Assembly: GCF_014636235.1 (NCBI RefSeq)
Contig: NZ_BMDZ01000014.1
Span: 27,393 to 91,392 of the forward strand
Source of the DNA: Tistrella bauzanensis
GTDB taxonomy: Bacteria > Pseudomonadota > Alphaproteobacteria > Tistrellales > Tistrellaceae
Length of the DNA: 64,000 bases
Reading direction: 5' to 3'
Every line of letters begins with the position of its first letter. Position 1 is the stretch's first letter. The notes under the pieces were generated by a model. The model was not told the DNA's origin, did no database searches, and was given only the letters and a program-made list of their open reading frames with translations. Positions 1 through 8,834 of the stretch are shown here, piece by piece. The position numbers were made by a program, and so were the translations under genes.

Positions 1-1180
1 CCTCTTCGACCGACAGTTTGCTGACCGCGGCGCCCACGAACAGCGAATAGCCGAAGGGCGGGGTCGCCATGCCGATCGCGAAGTTGATCACCACGATGGC
101 CCCCAGGTGGATCGGGTCCAGCCCCAGGCTGGCGCCAATGCTGGTCAGCACGCCACCCAGGATGATCATCGCGGCCACATTGTCCATGATCGCGCCGATG
201 AACAGCAGCAGCACGTTCAGCATCATCAGGATGATGATCGGGTTCGACGACACCGACAGGATGGCCTCGGCGATGGTGGTCGGCAGTTGCTCGATCGCGA
301 CCAGCCAGCCGAAGGCCGAGGCGACGGCGATGATGCTGCACACGATGGTGGTGGTGCGCATCGATTGCAGCAGGATCGCCGGCAGGTCGCGGAATTTCAG
401 TTCGCGATAAACGAACAACCCGATGACCAGAGCATAGGCCACCCCCACCGCCGATGCCTCGGTGGGGGTGAAGATGCCGCCATAAATGCCGCCAAGGATG
501 ACCAGCGGTGCCGCCAGCGCCCATTTGCCGTCGGCCAGCGCCGTCCACAATTCGGCGCGGGTGGCGCGGCGGGTGGCGGCGCCGATCCCCTGGCGGCGGG
601 CGGCGACATAGCACACGCCCATCAGGCCGGCCGCGATCAGCAGTCCGGGCACGATGCCCGACAGAAACAGTTTGGTGATCGACTGTTCGGCGACAACGCC
701 CCAGATCACCATCGGGATCGATGGCGGGATCATCTGGCCGATTGGTCCAGAGGCTGTGGCAAGGGCGGCGGCGAAGCGGCGGCTCCAGCCGTGGCGCTCC
801 ATTTCCGGCACCATGATGCCGCCGATCGCGGCGGTGGTGGCGGGGGCCGATCCTGAAATCGCGGCGAAGAACGTGGCCGACAGCACCGTCACCATGCCAA
901 GCCCGCCGGTGACGTGCTGAACAAGCACCTGACACATCCGCACCAAGCGGCGCGACAGGCCGCCATGCATCATCAGATCGCCCGCGATCACGAAACCGGG
1001 GATCGCCAGCAGGGTGAAGACCTGGGTGCCGGAAATGACCCGCTGCGCCAGAACGATCAGGTCGAAATCGGCGGCAAGCAGTCCGGCGATGGCGGCAAGG
1101 CCGAGCGAGAAGACGATCGGCACGCCGCCGAACAGGCAGACGGCGAAGGCGATCAGCAGAACGGCTGCGGCGGTGCTCAT
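1..1180 (-). CDS. dctM: TRAP transporter large permease (DctM), 3' end outside window
   Basis: Large integral-membrane subunit of a tripartite ATP-independent periplasmic transporter, which drives uptake of an organic acid with a sodium or proton gradient. 393 codons are visible and the frame stays open to the left edge; family members are about 425-430 residues, so roughly 30-40 C-terminal residues are missing. The translation is a run of hydrophobic helices with family signatures: a first helix rich in Ala/Leu/Val with GVPIVFSLG, the conserved SGSAPATTAAIG stretch, IGQMIPPSIPMV, and near the edge ATPPFGYSLFVGAA. The ATG overlaps the stop of dctQ by 4 bp (ATGA), so the two permeases are translationally coupled. 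The substrate cannot be read from the permease; the neighbouring lactonase-like and 2-hydroxyacid-oxidase-like genes suggest a hydroxy- or dicarboxylate. Confidence 0.93.
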   Translation of the reverse strand, partial: MSTAAAVLLIAFAVCLFGGVPIVFSLGLAAIAGLLAADFDLIVLAQRVISGTQVFTLLAIPGFVIAGDLMMHGGLSRRLVRMCQVLVQHVTGGLGMVTVLSATFFAAISGSAPATTAAIGGIMVPEMERHGWSRRFAAALATASGPIGQMIPPSIPMVIWGVVAEQSITKLFLSGIVPGLLIAAGLMGVCYVAARRQGIGAATRRATRAELWTALADGKWALAAPLVILGGIYGGIFTPTEASAVGVAYALVIGLFVYRELKFRDLPAILLQSMRTTTIVCSIIAVASAFGWLVAIEQLPTTIAEAILSVSSNPIIILMMLNVLLLFIGAIMDNVAAMIILGGVLTSIGASLGLDPIHLGAIVVINFAIGMATPPFGYSLFVGAAVSKLSVEE

Positions 1181-1692
1181 ACCATGCCTCCGGTCTGCGG
1201 CTGGCCGTCGATGGCCGATTGCGGGGCCAGAAGGCGGGCCAGGGCATGGAAGGCACCGAGGATGCCGGTCACCGGTGCCGCCAGATGCAGCGCCTCGATC
1301 GGGTACTGCACCGCCGCCGAAACCTGGCCCATGGTCTGGGTGAGATAGTCGGCGCCGGATGACGCGAAGACCACGCAGAAGGCCAGCACCGCCAGGGTCA
1401 GTACCCGCATCCACAGCCGGCGCAGGGCGGCCGGCAGCAGGTCGACGACCAGTTGCAGCCGGACATGGCCGTCATCGCGGATGGCGGTGGTGGCGGCCAG
1501 CAGAACCACCCAGGTGAACAGGAACAGGGCCAGTTCCTCGGTCCAGGTGAAGCCCTGGCCGATCACATAGCGCGAGAAGACCTGGAGGATCAGGCTCGCC
1601 ATCATGACCGTGGTCATGGCGATGATCACCCAGCCTGTCACACGGGCGAGGCCGCGGGACATGGTTTGAAGCAATGCCTGCATCGGGTGCAT
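1177..1692 (-). CDS. dctQ: TRAP transporter small permease (DctQ)
   Basis: Four-helix small permease that pairs with DctM in the inner membrane. At 171 residues it has the usual family length. Hydrophobic segments are visible near residues 18-40 (VTGWVIIAMTTVMMASLILQ), 50-70 and 90-110, with the typical first-loop motif FSRYVIGQGFTWTEELALFLFTW, shown here in part as WTEELALFLFTWVVLLAA. Several in-frame ATGs (1692, 1683, 1662) are possible starts and none has a strong ribosome-binding site, so the first 10 residues are uncertain. It lies 148 bp downstream of dctP and overlaps dctM by 4 bp, giving the order dctP-dctQ-dctM on the minus strand. Confidence 0.92.
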   Translation of the reverse strand: MHPMQALLQTMSRGLARVTGWVIIAMTTVMMASLILQVFSRYVIGQGFTWTEELALFLFTWVVLLAATTAIRDDGHVRLQLVVDLLPAALRRLWMRVLTLAVLAFCVVFASSGADYLTQTMGQVSAAVQYPIEALHLAAPVTGILGAFHALARLLAPQSAIDGQPQTGGMV

Positions 1693-1839
1693 CTGCCGTC
1701 TGGGGCGGCGCCGGAGGTGGCGCGGGGGAGCGGGGATCGCCGGTGGCCGGCGACCGGGCCATGGTTGCGGTCAGATCTGGCGGGGATGGGATGTCGCTCG
1801 CCAGATCTGGCCCACAGCGCCGGTCGGATCGGCTGGTGG

Positions 1840-2871
1840 TTAGTCGACCTGGGCCAGCGCCTTGTCGAACAGCGCGGCGCCGATCCGGGGCTTGAAGCGG
1901 TCATAGACGCCGGCAACCTTGGCGCGGAACGCGGCCGGGTTCTCGACCTCGTTGACCGTCATGCCGGCGGCCTTCAACTCGTCGATGATCTTGGTGGTGT
2001 TCTCGGCCACGGCGGCGCGCTGGGCGGCGATCGCCTTGGGGGCCGCGCGCAGCACCGCCTGCTGCTGGTCGGCGGTCATCTTGTCGAAGCTCTTCTTCGA
2101 CAGCATCACGCCCAGCGCGGAATAGGTGTGGCGGGTCAACGACAGATACTTGGTCACCTCGGCGAACTTGTTGGCCTGGATCACGGCCACCGGGATCTCC
2201 AGCCCGTCGATGGTGCCCTGCTGAACCGCGGTATAGGTCTCGCCCCAGGCCATCGGCACGGGGTTGCCGCCAAGCGAGCCGAACATCTCCAGGAACACCG
2301 GGTTCTGCATCACACGGTACTTCACGCCGCCGACATCATCCGGCGTCGCCACCGGCCGGGTGTTGTTGATCATGTGGCGGAAGCCGCCCTCGGCGAAGCC
2401 GAGGCCGATGATGCCCCGGGTCTTCAGCTTGCCCATCAGCTCCTGCCCGACCTCGCCGTCGAGCACCTTGTGGGCCTGTTCCTCATTGCCGAACAGGAAC
2501 GGCATGTCGAGCAACTGAAACGAGGGTTCGACATTGGCGATCACCGCATTGGTGATGATGCCGCCGTCGATGGTGCCGAACGACATGCCCTCGATCATTT
2601 CCTTCTCGTCGCCGAGCTGGCGGTTCGGGAAGTACTTCACCTCGAAGACGCCGGGCATTTCGGCATCCAGCGCCGCCGCGAACTCACGCGCCGCGATCGC
2701 ATAAGGGTCGGTGGCGCCGTCCGAGGTGGTCCAGCCGAGCTTGAGGGTGACGTCGGCCGCCTGCGCCGGGGCTGCGATGGTGCCGGTGGCGATCAGGGCG
2801 CTGAGGCCTGCGACCGTGCCGAGCAGGGCACGGCGCGACAGGTGGGACAGGGGGTGTCGGGAAAAGGCCAT
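1840..2871 (-). CDS. dctP: TRAP transporter substrate-binding protein (DctP)
   Basis: Periplasmic solute-binding protein that delivers the ligand to DctQM. The chosen ATG at 2871 gives 343 residues starting with a signal peptide: basic SRRALLG, a hydrophobic core ending in AAPAQAA and likely cleavage before DVTLKLGW. The paired arginines before the hydrophobic core leave open export by the Tat route. Family marks include the PYAIAAREFAAAL opening, FPNRQLGDEKEMIEG, MPFLFGNEEQAHKVLDG and the region near residue 200 with the conserved Arg in GGVKYRVMQNP that salt-bridges a carboxylate ligand in DctP proteins. The open frame extends upstream to 3030, but that extension overlaps the preceding gene and has no signal-peptide logic. 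The gene lies 52 bp after the regulator/amidohydrolase fusion. Confidence 0.93.
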   Translation of the reverse strand: MAFSRHPLSHLSRRALLGTVAGLSALIATGTIAAPAQAADVTLKLGWTTSDGATDPYAIAAREFAAALDAEMPGVFEVKYFPNRQLGDEKEMIEGMSFGTIDGGIITNAVIANVEPSFQLLDMPFLFGNEEQAHKVLDGEVGQELMGKLKTRGIIGLGFAEGGFRHMINNTRPVATPDDVGGVKYRVMQNPVFLEMFGSLGGNPVPMAWGETYTAVQQGTIDGLEIPVAVIQANKFAEVTKYLSLTRHTYSALGVMLSKKSFDKMTADQQQAVLRAAPKAIAAQRAAVAENTTKIIDELKAAGMTVNEVENPAAFRAKVAGVYDRFKPRIGAALFDKALAQVD

Positions 2872-2923
2872 GGGTGCGTTCCTCGAAGAAGCGGTGCGGG
2901 GACAGGCTTGTTGGGGGGCGCGA

Positions 2924-4570
2924 TCAGTCGTCGAAGCCGTAGAGCTGCGCCGGATTGGTGGCGAGGATCCGATCGCGGGTCGCGGCATCGGGTGACCAGA
3001 TGTCGAGCATGTCGAGCAGGTCGCCGTCATTTGGCATCGGGATGTTCACGTAAGGGTGCGGCCAGTCGCTGGCCCAGACCACCCGTTCCGGGTTGGCCTG
3101 AATGATCGCGCGGGCATAGGGGGCCACGTCGTCATAGGGCGTGCGCGTGCCGGAGGTGATGCGATAGGCGCCCGACAGCTTGGCCCAGGCGCGGCCATCG
3201 GCCAGCATCGACAGCATTTCCTGGAAGCCCGGATGGTCGGTGCCGATCGAGGTGGGCATATGGCCCAGATGGTCGAACACCACATCGACCGGCAGCCGGC
3301 CCAGGGTTGCCTTGATGTCGGCGAATTCCGAGACATCGATCAACATCTGCAGATGCCAGCCGAAGGGGGCGATCCGCTCGGCCAGCCGGCGGACATCCGA
3401 GACCTCGATGCCGCTCTTGAACAGCAGATTGATGCGCACGCCGCGCACGCCGGCTTCGTGCATCCGTTCCATCTCGGCCGCGTCGATGGTCTCGTCGACC
3501 ACCACCACGCCGCGGAAATCCGGGCCGCCAGCACGGATCGCGTCCAGTGTCGCCCGGTTGTCGGTGCCATAGACGCTGGGCTGCACGATCACCGCGCGCT
3601 GAATGCCAAGGGTCGCCAGCATGTGCTTATAGGCGGGCAGCAGCGCGTCAGGCGGGGTATAGGTGCGATGCCGGGTATAGGGATAGCGGGTCTCGGGGCC
3701 GAAGATGTGCGCATGGCAGTCGCAGGCGCCGGGGGGCGGTGTGAAGCGCGGCGCCCGGGGGGCGGCATCGGCCGGCGCACAGACCGGTATCAGGTTCTCT
3801 CCGATCAAGGTCATCCTGCTTTCTTCCCAACCCTGCAGGCCGCGCAGGCCCAGGCGGTCGGCGGATCTGAGCAGATGAAACCACGAGGCGCGCCGCGCCT
3901 TGTCGGGATCGCCCAGGCGCACGGCCTCAAGGATCGCCTCGAATTCACGCAGCATCTTGCGGGCCGTGTCGCGCGCGCCGGTGGCGCGTTCGGTTTCGAC
4001 CGACAGCGCCACTCGGATGCGGGAGGCAAGGAACTGCATGAAATCGCGGAAATGCGGGTTGTTGCTGGCAATGGCGATCGCGCGGTGAAAGGCATGCTGT
4101 TCATCGACAGCCGCTTCGCCGCGTTCCAGCCGGGATTTGAGGGCCGTGAACGCCGCCTCGATCCGGCCCAACTGCGCATGGGTCCGCCTGCGGGCCGCCA
4201 TGGCGGCGCCGCTGACTTCCAGCTCCATGCGAAGCTCCATCACGTGACGGAAATCCTCGATGGTGCGCAGCGTGTCGGTATCGATGTGAAAAGAGGCGGC
4301 ACCCGGATCCTCGGACACGAAGGCGCCGACGCCCTGTCGGGTCTCGACCAGACCTTCCTGTCTGAGCTTCGCGATCGCCTCGCGGATCGCGCTGCGGCCC
4401 ACCGCGAACTCGTCGGCGAGTTCGGCCTCGGTCGGCATGCGCTCCCCCGGCGCGAAGATGCCCGTCGCGATGCGCTCGGAAATCTGCCGGGCGATCTCGT
4501 CGGACAATCGCTTGGGGCGATTGAGGGCCTGGAACTGTCGTTCCGGGGCTTTTCCGCTGCGGTCGGTCAC
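2924..4570 (-). CDS. In-frame fusion: GntR/FCD regulator plus lactonase-like amidohydrolase
   Basis: One uninterrupted 548-residue frame holds two proteins that are usually separate. Residues 1-250 are a FadR-subfamily GntR regulator: a winged helix (RLSDEIARQISERI, GERMPTEAELADEFAVGRS, LVETRQGVGAFV) and an FCD ligand domain with metal-type histidines (EQHAFHRAIAIAS). Residues 253-548 are an amidohydrolase-2 domain like 2-pyrone-4,6-dicarboxylate lactonase: CDCHAHIFG near the start, FDHLGHMP, and VWASDWPHP with the catalytic Asp near the end; 296 residues alone, the normal family length. The junction reads GWEESRMTLIGENL; the Met codon at 3814 follows an AG-rich stretch (ggaagaaagcagg) that could act as an internal ribosome-binding site, so a separate enzyme may also be made. 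The GTG at 4570 follows aagggggaag and is preferred over the frame's upstream ATG at 4615. It leads the TRAP operon. Confidence 0.85.
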   Translation of the reverse strand: MTDRSGKAPERQFQALNRPKRLSDEIARQISERIATGIFAPGERMPTEAELADEFAVGRSAIREAIAKLRQEGLVETRQGVGAFVSEDPGAASFHIDTDTLRTIEDFRHVMELRMELEVSGAAMAARRRTHAQLGRIEAAFTALKSRLERGEAAVDEQHAFHRAIAIASNNPHFRDFMQFLASRIRVALSVETERATGARDTARKMLREFEAILEAVRLGDPDKARRASWFHLLRSADRLGLRGLQGWEESRMTLIGENLIPVCAPADAAPRAPRFTPPPGACDCHAHIFGPETRYPYTRHRTYTPPDALLPAYKHMLATLGIQRAVIVQPSVYGTDNRATLDAIRAGGPDFRGVVVVDETIDAAEMERMHEAGVRGVRINLLFKSGIEVSDVRRLAERIAPFGWHLQMLIDVSEFADIKATLGRLPVDVVFDHLGHMPTSIGTDHPGFQEMLSMLADGRAWAKLSGAYRITSGTRTPYDDVAPYARAIIQANPERVVWASDWPHPYVNIPMPNDGDLLDMLDIWSPDAATRDRILATNPAQLYGFDD

Positions 4571-4682
4571 GTGGTCTCTTCCCCCTTGGTCGCGCCTTGT
4601 ATCCGGCTCCGGCACTGTCGTGCCGGGGCGGTCTGGTCTTCAATGCCAGCAGCGCGTTCGGTTGTCACGACTAGCATGACGT

Positions 4683-4699
4683 CAGTTGTCTGACAACTG
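4683..4699. promoter_or_regulatory. Probable operator for the GntR/FCD regulator
   Basis: CAGTTGTC-T-GACAACTG is a perfect 8-bp inverted repeat around a single T, in the divergent gap between the GntR fusion (minus strand) and the FAD oxidoreductase (plus strand). TTGTCTGACAA is a typical operator shape for FCD-type GntR regulators. Placement between the regulator and both transcription units suggests autoregulation plus control of the catabolic gene. The assignment is inferred from symmetry and position. Confidence 0.7.
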
Positions 4700-4798
4700 A
4701 AAACTGATGTATGAAGGGAGCCAGCCGGGCCGCTCGAAGCCCGGCATCTGCCCATGGCCGTCGCTGATGGCCGGCCCCGTTATCCGGAGGAGTCCCGT

Positions 4799-6229
4799 AT
4801 GCCCGCCGCCGCCGCTGCACTGTCACCCTCGGCCTTTATCGACCTGCTGGTCGCCATCACCGGCCCGCGCGGGGTGATCACCGCCGAAGGCGACATGGCG
4901 CCGTATCTGGAAGACTGGCGGAAGCTGTATCGGGGCCATGCGCTGGCCGTGGTGCGCCCCGCATCCACCGACGAGGTCGCGGCGATCGTGCGGCTCTGCG
5001 CCGGTGCCGGCGTGGCGGTGGTGCCGCAAGGGGGCAATACCGGCCTGGTTGGTGGTGCCGTGCCCGATGGCGATGCCCGGTCGATCCTGCTCCAACTGGG
5101 TCGGATGAACCGGGTGCGCAGCATCGACCCGATCGATTATTCGATGGTCGTCGAGGCAGGCTGCGTGCTGGAAGCCGTGCAGGGCGCGGCGCGTGATGCC
5201 GGCCGGAAGTTCCCGCTCAGCCTGGGGGCCGAAGGCACTGCCCAGATCGGCGGGTTGATCGCAACCAATGCCGGCGGCATCCATGTGATGCGCTATGGCA
5301 TGATGCGCGATCTGGTGCTGGGGCTGGAAGTGGTGCTGCCCGATGGCTCGGTGCTGTCGGAACTGACCACGCTGCGCAAGAACAATGTGGGCTATGACCT
5401 GAAGCAGTTGTTCATCGGTGCCGAGGGTACGCTCGGCATCGTCACGGCGGCGTCGTTGAAGCTGTTCCCACCCTTGCGCGCCACCCGCACCATCTTCTTT
5501 GCGCTGCCGTCACTCGCCGACGGGCCGCGCCTGTTGTCGCTGTGCCGGGAATTCACCGGTGACGCGGTGGAGAGCTTCGAGCTGATCCCGCGCCAGGGCA
5601 TCGATTTCGCCACCGCCCATGTTCCCGGCACGGTCGACCCGCTTGAAGGCCGGCCCGAATGGACGGTGCTGACCGACATCTCCGGCCGGTCCGACGAACG
5701 GCTGCAGGAGGATCTGGATCATCTGGTCGAGGCGGCGTTCCAGGCCGGTCTGGTCACCGATGGCACCATCGCCCAGTCGGAAGCCCAGTCCAAGGCCTTG
5801 TGGCTGCTGCGGGAGGCGATCGTCGAAGGTCAGCGCCTGGCCCCGGGCATCCAGATCAAGCATGATGTCAGCGTTCAGGTCAGCGACATGCCCGGCTTCG
5901 TGCATGCCGCATCGGAAGCGGTGTGGCGCATCCATCCCGATGCCCTGATCAACCCGTTCGGCCATCTGGGTGACGGCAATATCCATTTCAACGTCACATT
6001 GCCCGCCGGCAGCCCGCCCGATGCGGTCAAGGGCGTGTCGGAGATCGTGTATCGGATCATCGATGATTTCGGCGGCTCGATCAGCGCCGAGCATGGCATC
6101 GGCCGGCTGAAGGCTGTGGCCTATGCCGCGCGCTGCCCGAAGCCCCGCGCCGATCTGGCGGCCCGGCTGCGCAAGGCCGTGGACCCGAAGGGGATCATGA
6201 ACCCGTCGGTGTTCCGCCCCGCGCGCTGA
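4799..6229 (+). CDS. FAD-binding oxidoreductase, D-2-hydroxyacid dehydrogenase-like (GlcD/D2HGDH family)
   Basis: Flavoprotein of the VAO/PCMH fold that oxidises D-2-hydroxyacids such as D-lactate, glycolate or D-2-hydroxyglutarate. The 476-residue protein shows an N-terminal FAD-binding half (HALAVVRPASTDEVAAIV, VVPQGGNTGLVGGAVP, TNAGGIHVMRYGMMRDLVLG, FIGAEGTLGIVTAA) and a FAD-oxidase C-terminal domain with NPFGHLGDGNIHFNV and SAEHGIGRLK, which carry the metal- and substrate-binding histidines. The ATG at 4799 follows ggagga at good spacing; an ATG at 4754 lacks one. It diverges from the GntR fusion and shares the palindrome at 4683. Its 3' end overlaps the convergent AraC gene by 35 bp. With a TRAP importer and a lactonase-like enzyme, it probably takes part in catabolism of an imported hydroxy acid. 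The exact substrate is unknown. Confidence 0.88.
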   Translation: MPAAAAALSPSAFIDLLVAITGPRGVITAEGDMAPYLEDWRKLYRGHALAVVRPASTDEVAAIVRLCAGAGVAVVPQGGNTGLVGGAVPDGDARSILLQLGRMNRVRSIDPIDYSMVVEAGCVLEAVQGAARDAGRKFPLSLGAEGTAQIGGLIATNAGGIHVMRYGMMRDLVLGLEVVLPDGSVLSELTTLRKNNVGYDLKQLFIGAEGTLGIVTAASLKLFPPLRATRTIFFALPSLADGPRLLSLCREFTGDAVESFELIPRQGIDFATAHVPGTVDPLEGRPEWTVLTDISGRSDERLQEDLDHLVEAAFQAGLVTDGTIAQSEAQSKALWLLREAIVEGQRLAPGIQIKHDVSVQVSDMPGFVHAASEAVWRIHPDALINPFGHLGDGNIHFNVTLPAGSPPDAVKGVSEIVYRIIDDFGGSISAEHGIGRLKAVAYAARCPKPRADLAARLRKAVDPKGIMNPSVFRPAR

Positions 6230-7256
6230 CCGGCGCTGGCGGCATGCCCGGCCGGCGATAGGCGCCGGGCGTGCTGCCGGTCCAGGCCTTGAACGCGCGA
6301 TGGAACACGGCGGCCGAATCGAAGCCCAGATCGGCGGCGATGGCGGCGACCGGCCGGTCGGTGCGGGTGAGGTCGCGGATCGCGATGTCGCGGCGCAGCG
6401 CATCCTTCACCGCCCGAAAGCTGGTGCCCTCGTCGGCAAGCCGGCGGGTGAGCGTGCGGGTGGACTGGCCGAGCGCCGCCGCGATCGCGGGCAGGTCATG
6501 GGCGGTACCCAGCCGACGGGCAATCTCGTCACGCACCCGGTCGGCGACGCGCTGTTCGCGCAGTGTGGTGAACAGCCATTGCCGCGGGGCCGCGTGCAGG
6601 AAGGGCAGCATGTCCTGCCGGCTGCGTCGGAACCGTTCGCGGCCGATCGCGGCCGGCATGCGCAGCGCCGTCATCGGCGCATCGAAGCTGACCGGGCAGG
6701 GGAAGAGCAGGGCGTGGTCGTCGAGGTGCGGCGGCGGCGGAAAGGCGAAATCGACGCCGGTCACCGGCGTTTCGCGCCCCGCCAGCCACGAGGTAACGCC
6801 ATGATGCAGCTTCATCATCAGGACATGGCCGAAGGGGCGGATACGGGCATCCGGCGATGCCGGCTCCAGCGTCACCTCGATGACCTCGCCATCGCGCCGG
6901 CAATCGAGTCGCCAGTCGTCGAGCAGCAGGTTCCACACCCGGGTGAAGCGGTAGAGGGCGGTCAGGATCGAGGGGGCATCCAGAATGGCGGTGCACAGCA
7001 GCTTGAGTGACCCGGTGCGGATGCGCCGCGACCACAATCCCATCATCTCGTCGCCGGTGCCGATGGCGACCCGCTGATACAGCGCCACCATCTGATCGCG
7101 TGTCACGCGGGCCGAGGGTGTGTCGAGCAGATCGGGCGCGATCCCCGCCGCCACCACGAAACCGCGCAGCCGGTCGGCTGGCGCGATGGTGGCCGCGGCA
7201 TCCAGCAGCCCGTGCACGAAATCCGTCGACAGGGTGTCGCCGATCCTGTCCTGCAT
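6195..7256 (-). CDS. AraC-family transcriptional regulator
   Basis: 353 residues: an N-terminal arabinose-binding-like domain of the type found in ArgR/OruR/VirS regulators (about residues 25-215) and a C-terminal pair of AraC helix-turn-helices (about 240-340; DLPAIAAALGQSTRTLTRRL for the first, RPVAAIAADLGFDSAAVFHRAFKAWTGSTPGAYR for the second, in which the conserved F-R-A-F-K-W-G-P-Y positions are present). It diverges from the crotonase gene with 171 bp between the starts, so it is the likely regulator of that gene. The 3' end runs 35 bp into the FAD oxidoreductase on the other strand. Confidence 0.9.
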   Translation of the reverse strand: MQDRIGDTLSTDFVHGLLDAAATIAPADRLRGFVVAAGIAPDLLDTPSARVTRDQMVALYQRVAIGTGDEMMGLWSRRIRTGSLKLLCTAILDAPSILTALYRFTRVWNLLLDDWRLDCRRDGEVIEVTLEPASPDARIRPFGHVLMMKLHHGVTSWLAGRETPVTGVDFAFPPPPHLDDHALLFPCPVSFDAPMTALRMPAAIGRERFRRSRQDMLPFLHAAPRQWLFTTLREQRVADRVRDEIARRLGTAHDLPAIAAALGQSTRTLTRRLADEGTSFRAVKDALRRDIAIRDLTRTDRPVAAIAADLGFDSAAVFHRAFKAWTGSTPGAYRRPGMPPAPVSARGGTPTGS

Positions 7257-7427
7257 CCGCTGCTGCTTTCCTCATCGCTGACCATCAGTTTGGCGGATTA
7301 TGCATATCGGACGGCGCATCGCGGGATTTTTTATGCGGCGATTTCAGCGTATGGCTTGGCACCATGGTCCGGGACGTCGCCATGGCGTCCGGCGCAATCT
7401 GCGAGTCCTCACCGGAGAGCCAGTCCC

Positions 7428-8219
7428 ATGACAGCCACGCCCGCCTCAGCCGACGACGTGCTGAAGATCGACATCGACGGCAATGTCGCGATTGTCACCA
7501 TCAATCGCCCGCAGATGCGCAACGCGCTTGATGAGGCGGCGGTAGCGAAGATCGACGCCTTCTTCTCGAACATCCCGCCCGAGGTGGGGGCTGTCGTGCT
7601 GCAGACCGAGGGCCCGCATTTCTGCGCCGGTCTGGACCTGAAGGAACATCACGCCAAGCGGCGCTCGCCCACCGAATTCATGCGGGTCTGCCAGGGCTGG
7701 CACCGGGCCTTCGACAAGATGCAGCATGGCGGCATTCCGGTGATCGCGGCGATGCAGGGTGCCGTGGTCGGCGGCGGGCTGGAACTCGCGGCGGCGGCGC
7801 ATGTCCGGGTCGCCGACCGCACCGCCTATTTCGCCCTGCCTGAAGGCCAGCGCGGCATCTTCACCGGCGGTGGCGCCACGGTGCGCGTCGCCCGCATCAT
7901 CACGCCGGGCCGGATGATCGAGCTGATGCTGACCGGCCGGGTGATCGATGTCGAGGAAGGCCAGCGCCTGGGCCTTGCCCATTACATCGCCGACGACGCC
8001 CGCGCCACGGCACTGGAACTGGCGCGCAAGATCGCCGGCAATGCCCGGCTGTCGAATTACGCCATCGTCACCGCGATCAACAAGATCTCGGACATGTCGG
8101 CCACCGACGGGCTTTATACCGAGGGGCTGATCATGTGCATGGTCCAGACCGCGATCGACGACGTCCAGGGCCGGCTTGGCGACTTCGTGGAAAAGCGGAC
8201 CGAGAAGGTGCAGCTCTGA
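7428..8219 (+). CDS. Crotonase-family protein (enoyl-CoA hydratase/isomerase)
   Basis: CoA-thioester-processing enzyme of the crotonase superfamily, 263 residues from the ATG at 7428. The start follows accggagagcc, and the open frame upstream is not supported. Superfamily signatures are the first oxyanion-hole strand (FCAGLDLKEHHA, residues about 65-76) and the second (QGAVVGGGLELAAAAHVRVA, about 105-124), followed by ALPEGQRGIFTGGGATVRVARI, where the position of the catalytic acid in hydratases is replaced by a Gly/Thr-rich loop. That makes a classical hydratase less certain than an isomerase or other CoA activity. It diverges from the AraC regulator and nothing is co-transcribed with it, so the pathway stays open. 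Confidence 0.88.
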   Translation: MTATPASADDVLKIDIDGNVAIVTINRPQMRNALDEAAVAKIDAFFSNIPPEVGAVVLQTEGPHFCAGLDLKEHHAKRRSPTEFMRVCQGWHRAFDKMQHGGIPVIAAMQGAVVGGGLELAAAAHVRVADRTAYFALPEGQRGIFTGGGATVRVARIITPGRMIELMLTGRVIDVEEGQRLGLAHYIADDARATALELARKIAGNARLSNYAIVTAINKISDMSATDGLYTEGLIMCMVQTAIDDVQGRLGDFVEKRTEKVQL

Positions 8220-8339
8220 TCGCCACCGGGGCCGCTCTCGCACGCCTGTCGTGATATCGAGACGCAGGCGCGTAGGAAACACCGTGGCGCGGCGTGGGAT
8301 GCATGAACCGTCTTGCAACCCTCGCCGCCAGAGGTCCAG

Positions 8340-8834
8340 GTGCCTGTCCGCCATATCCGCGCCGTCATCACCGGCTTCACCCTTACCGTGGCCGTTGTCG
8401 GCCCGGCGACCGCGGTCGATCGGTTCGATATCCTCACGCAGCGCCCGGGCGATGCCCAACGTCCGGGCGAAGTTCGGCGTCCGGGCGAAGTTCGGGCGTC
8501 ACTGTATACGACCGTCACCCGGCAGGCCGGGGGCGCGATCGATGCGTCGGCGGGCGGCCCGGTCCGGATGCCTTACAACCTGTCCGTCGTCGGGCGGGTG
8601 ATCGAGCATCTGGGCGTGGACGGGGCGCGTGCCTGGGTACGGGCCGTGGCGGCCAGCCATGCCGTCGGCGTGCCTGCAGCCGCGACCCCTGCAGCCGCGA
8701 CCGGCCAGACGATATGCGCCAAGGCCGACGTCGTCGTGACCGGGACGGATGTGTCGGAACGGGCACCGTCGCCGGTGCCCGCCGGTTTGATCACATGCGG
8801 GGTGCGCAGAACCGGGCAAGCACGTTGCGGGTGA
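8340..8834 (+). CDS. Possible small secreted protein of unknown function
   Basis: A 164-codon frame starting at a GTG shortly after agagg. The N-terminus looks like a signal peptide (basic VRHIR, then ITGFTLTVAVVGPATA), followed by short internal repeats: RPGDAQRPGEVRRPGEVR from an 18-bp repeat, and PAAATPAAATG from a 15-bp repeat. Three Cys lie in the C-terminal third. It resembles no family I know. The last 44 bp overlap the convergent dimethylformamidase-like gene, and other frames in this GC-rich stretch are also open, so it may not be a gene. If it is not, 8220-8790 is a 570-bp gap holding only these short repeats. Confidence 0.3.
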   Translation: MPVRHIRAVITGFTLTVAVVGPATAVDRFDILTQRPGDAQRPGEVRRPGEVRASLYTTVTRQAGGAIDASAGGPVRMPYNLSVVGRVIEHLGVDGARAWVRAVAASHAVGVPAAATPAAATGQTICAKADVVVTGTDVSERAPSPVPAGLITCGVRRTGQARCG

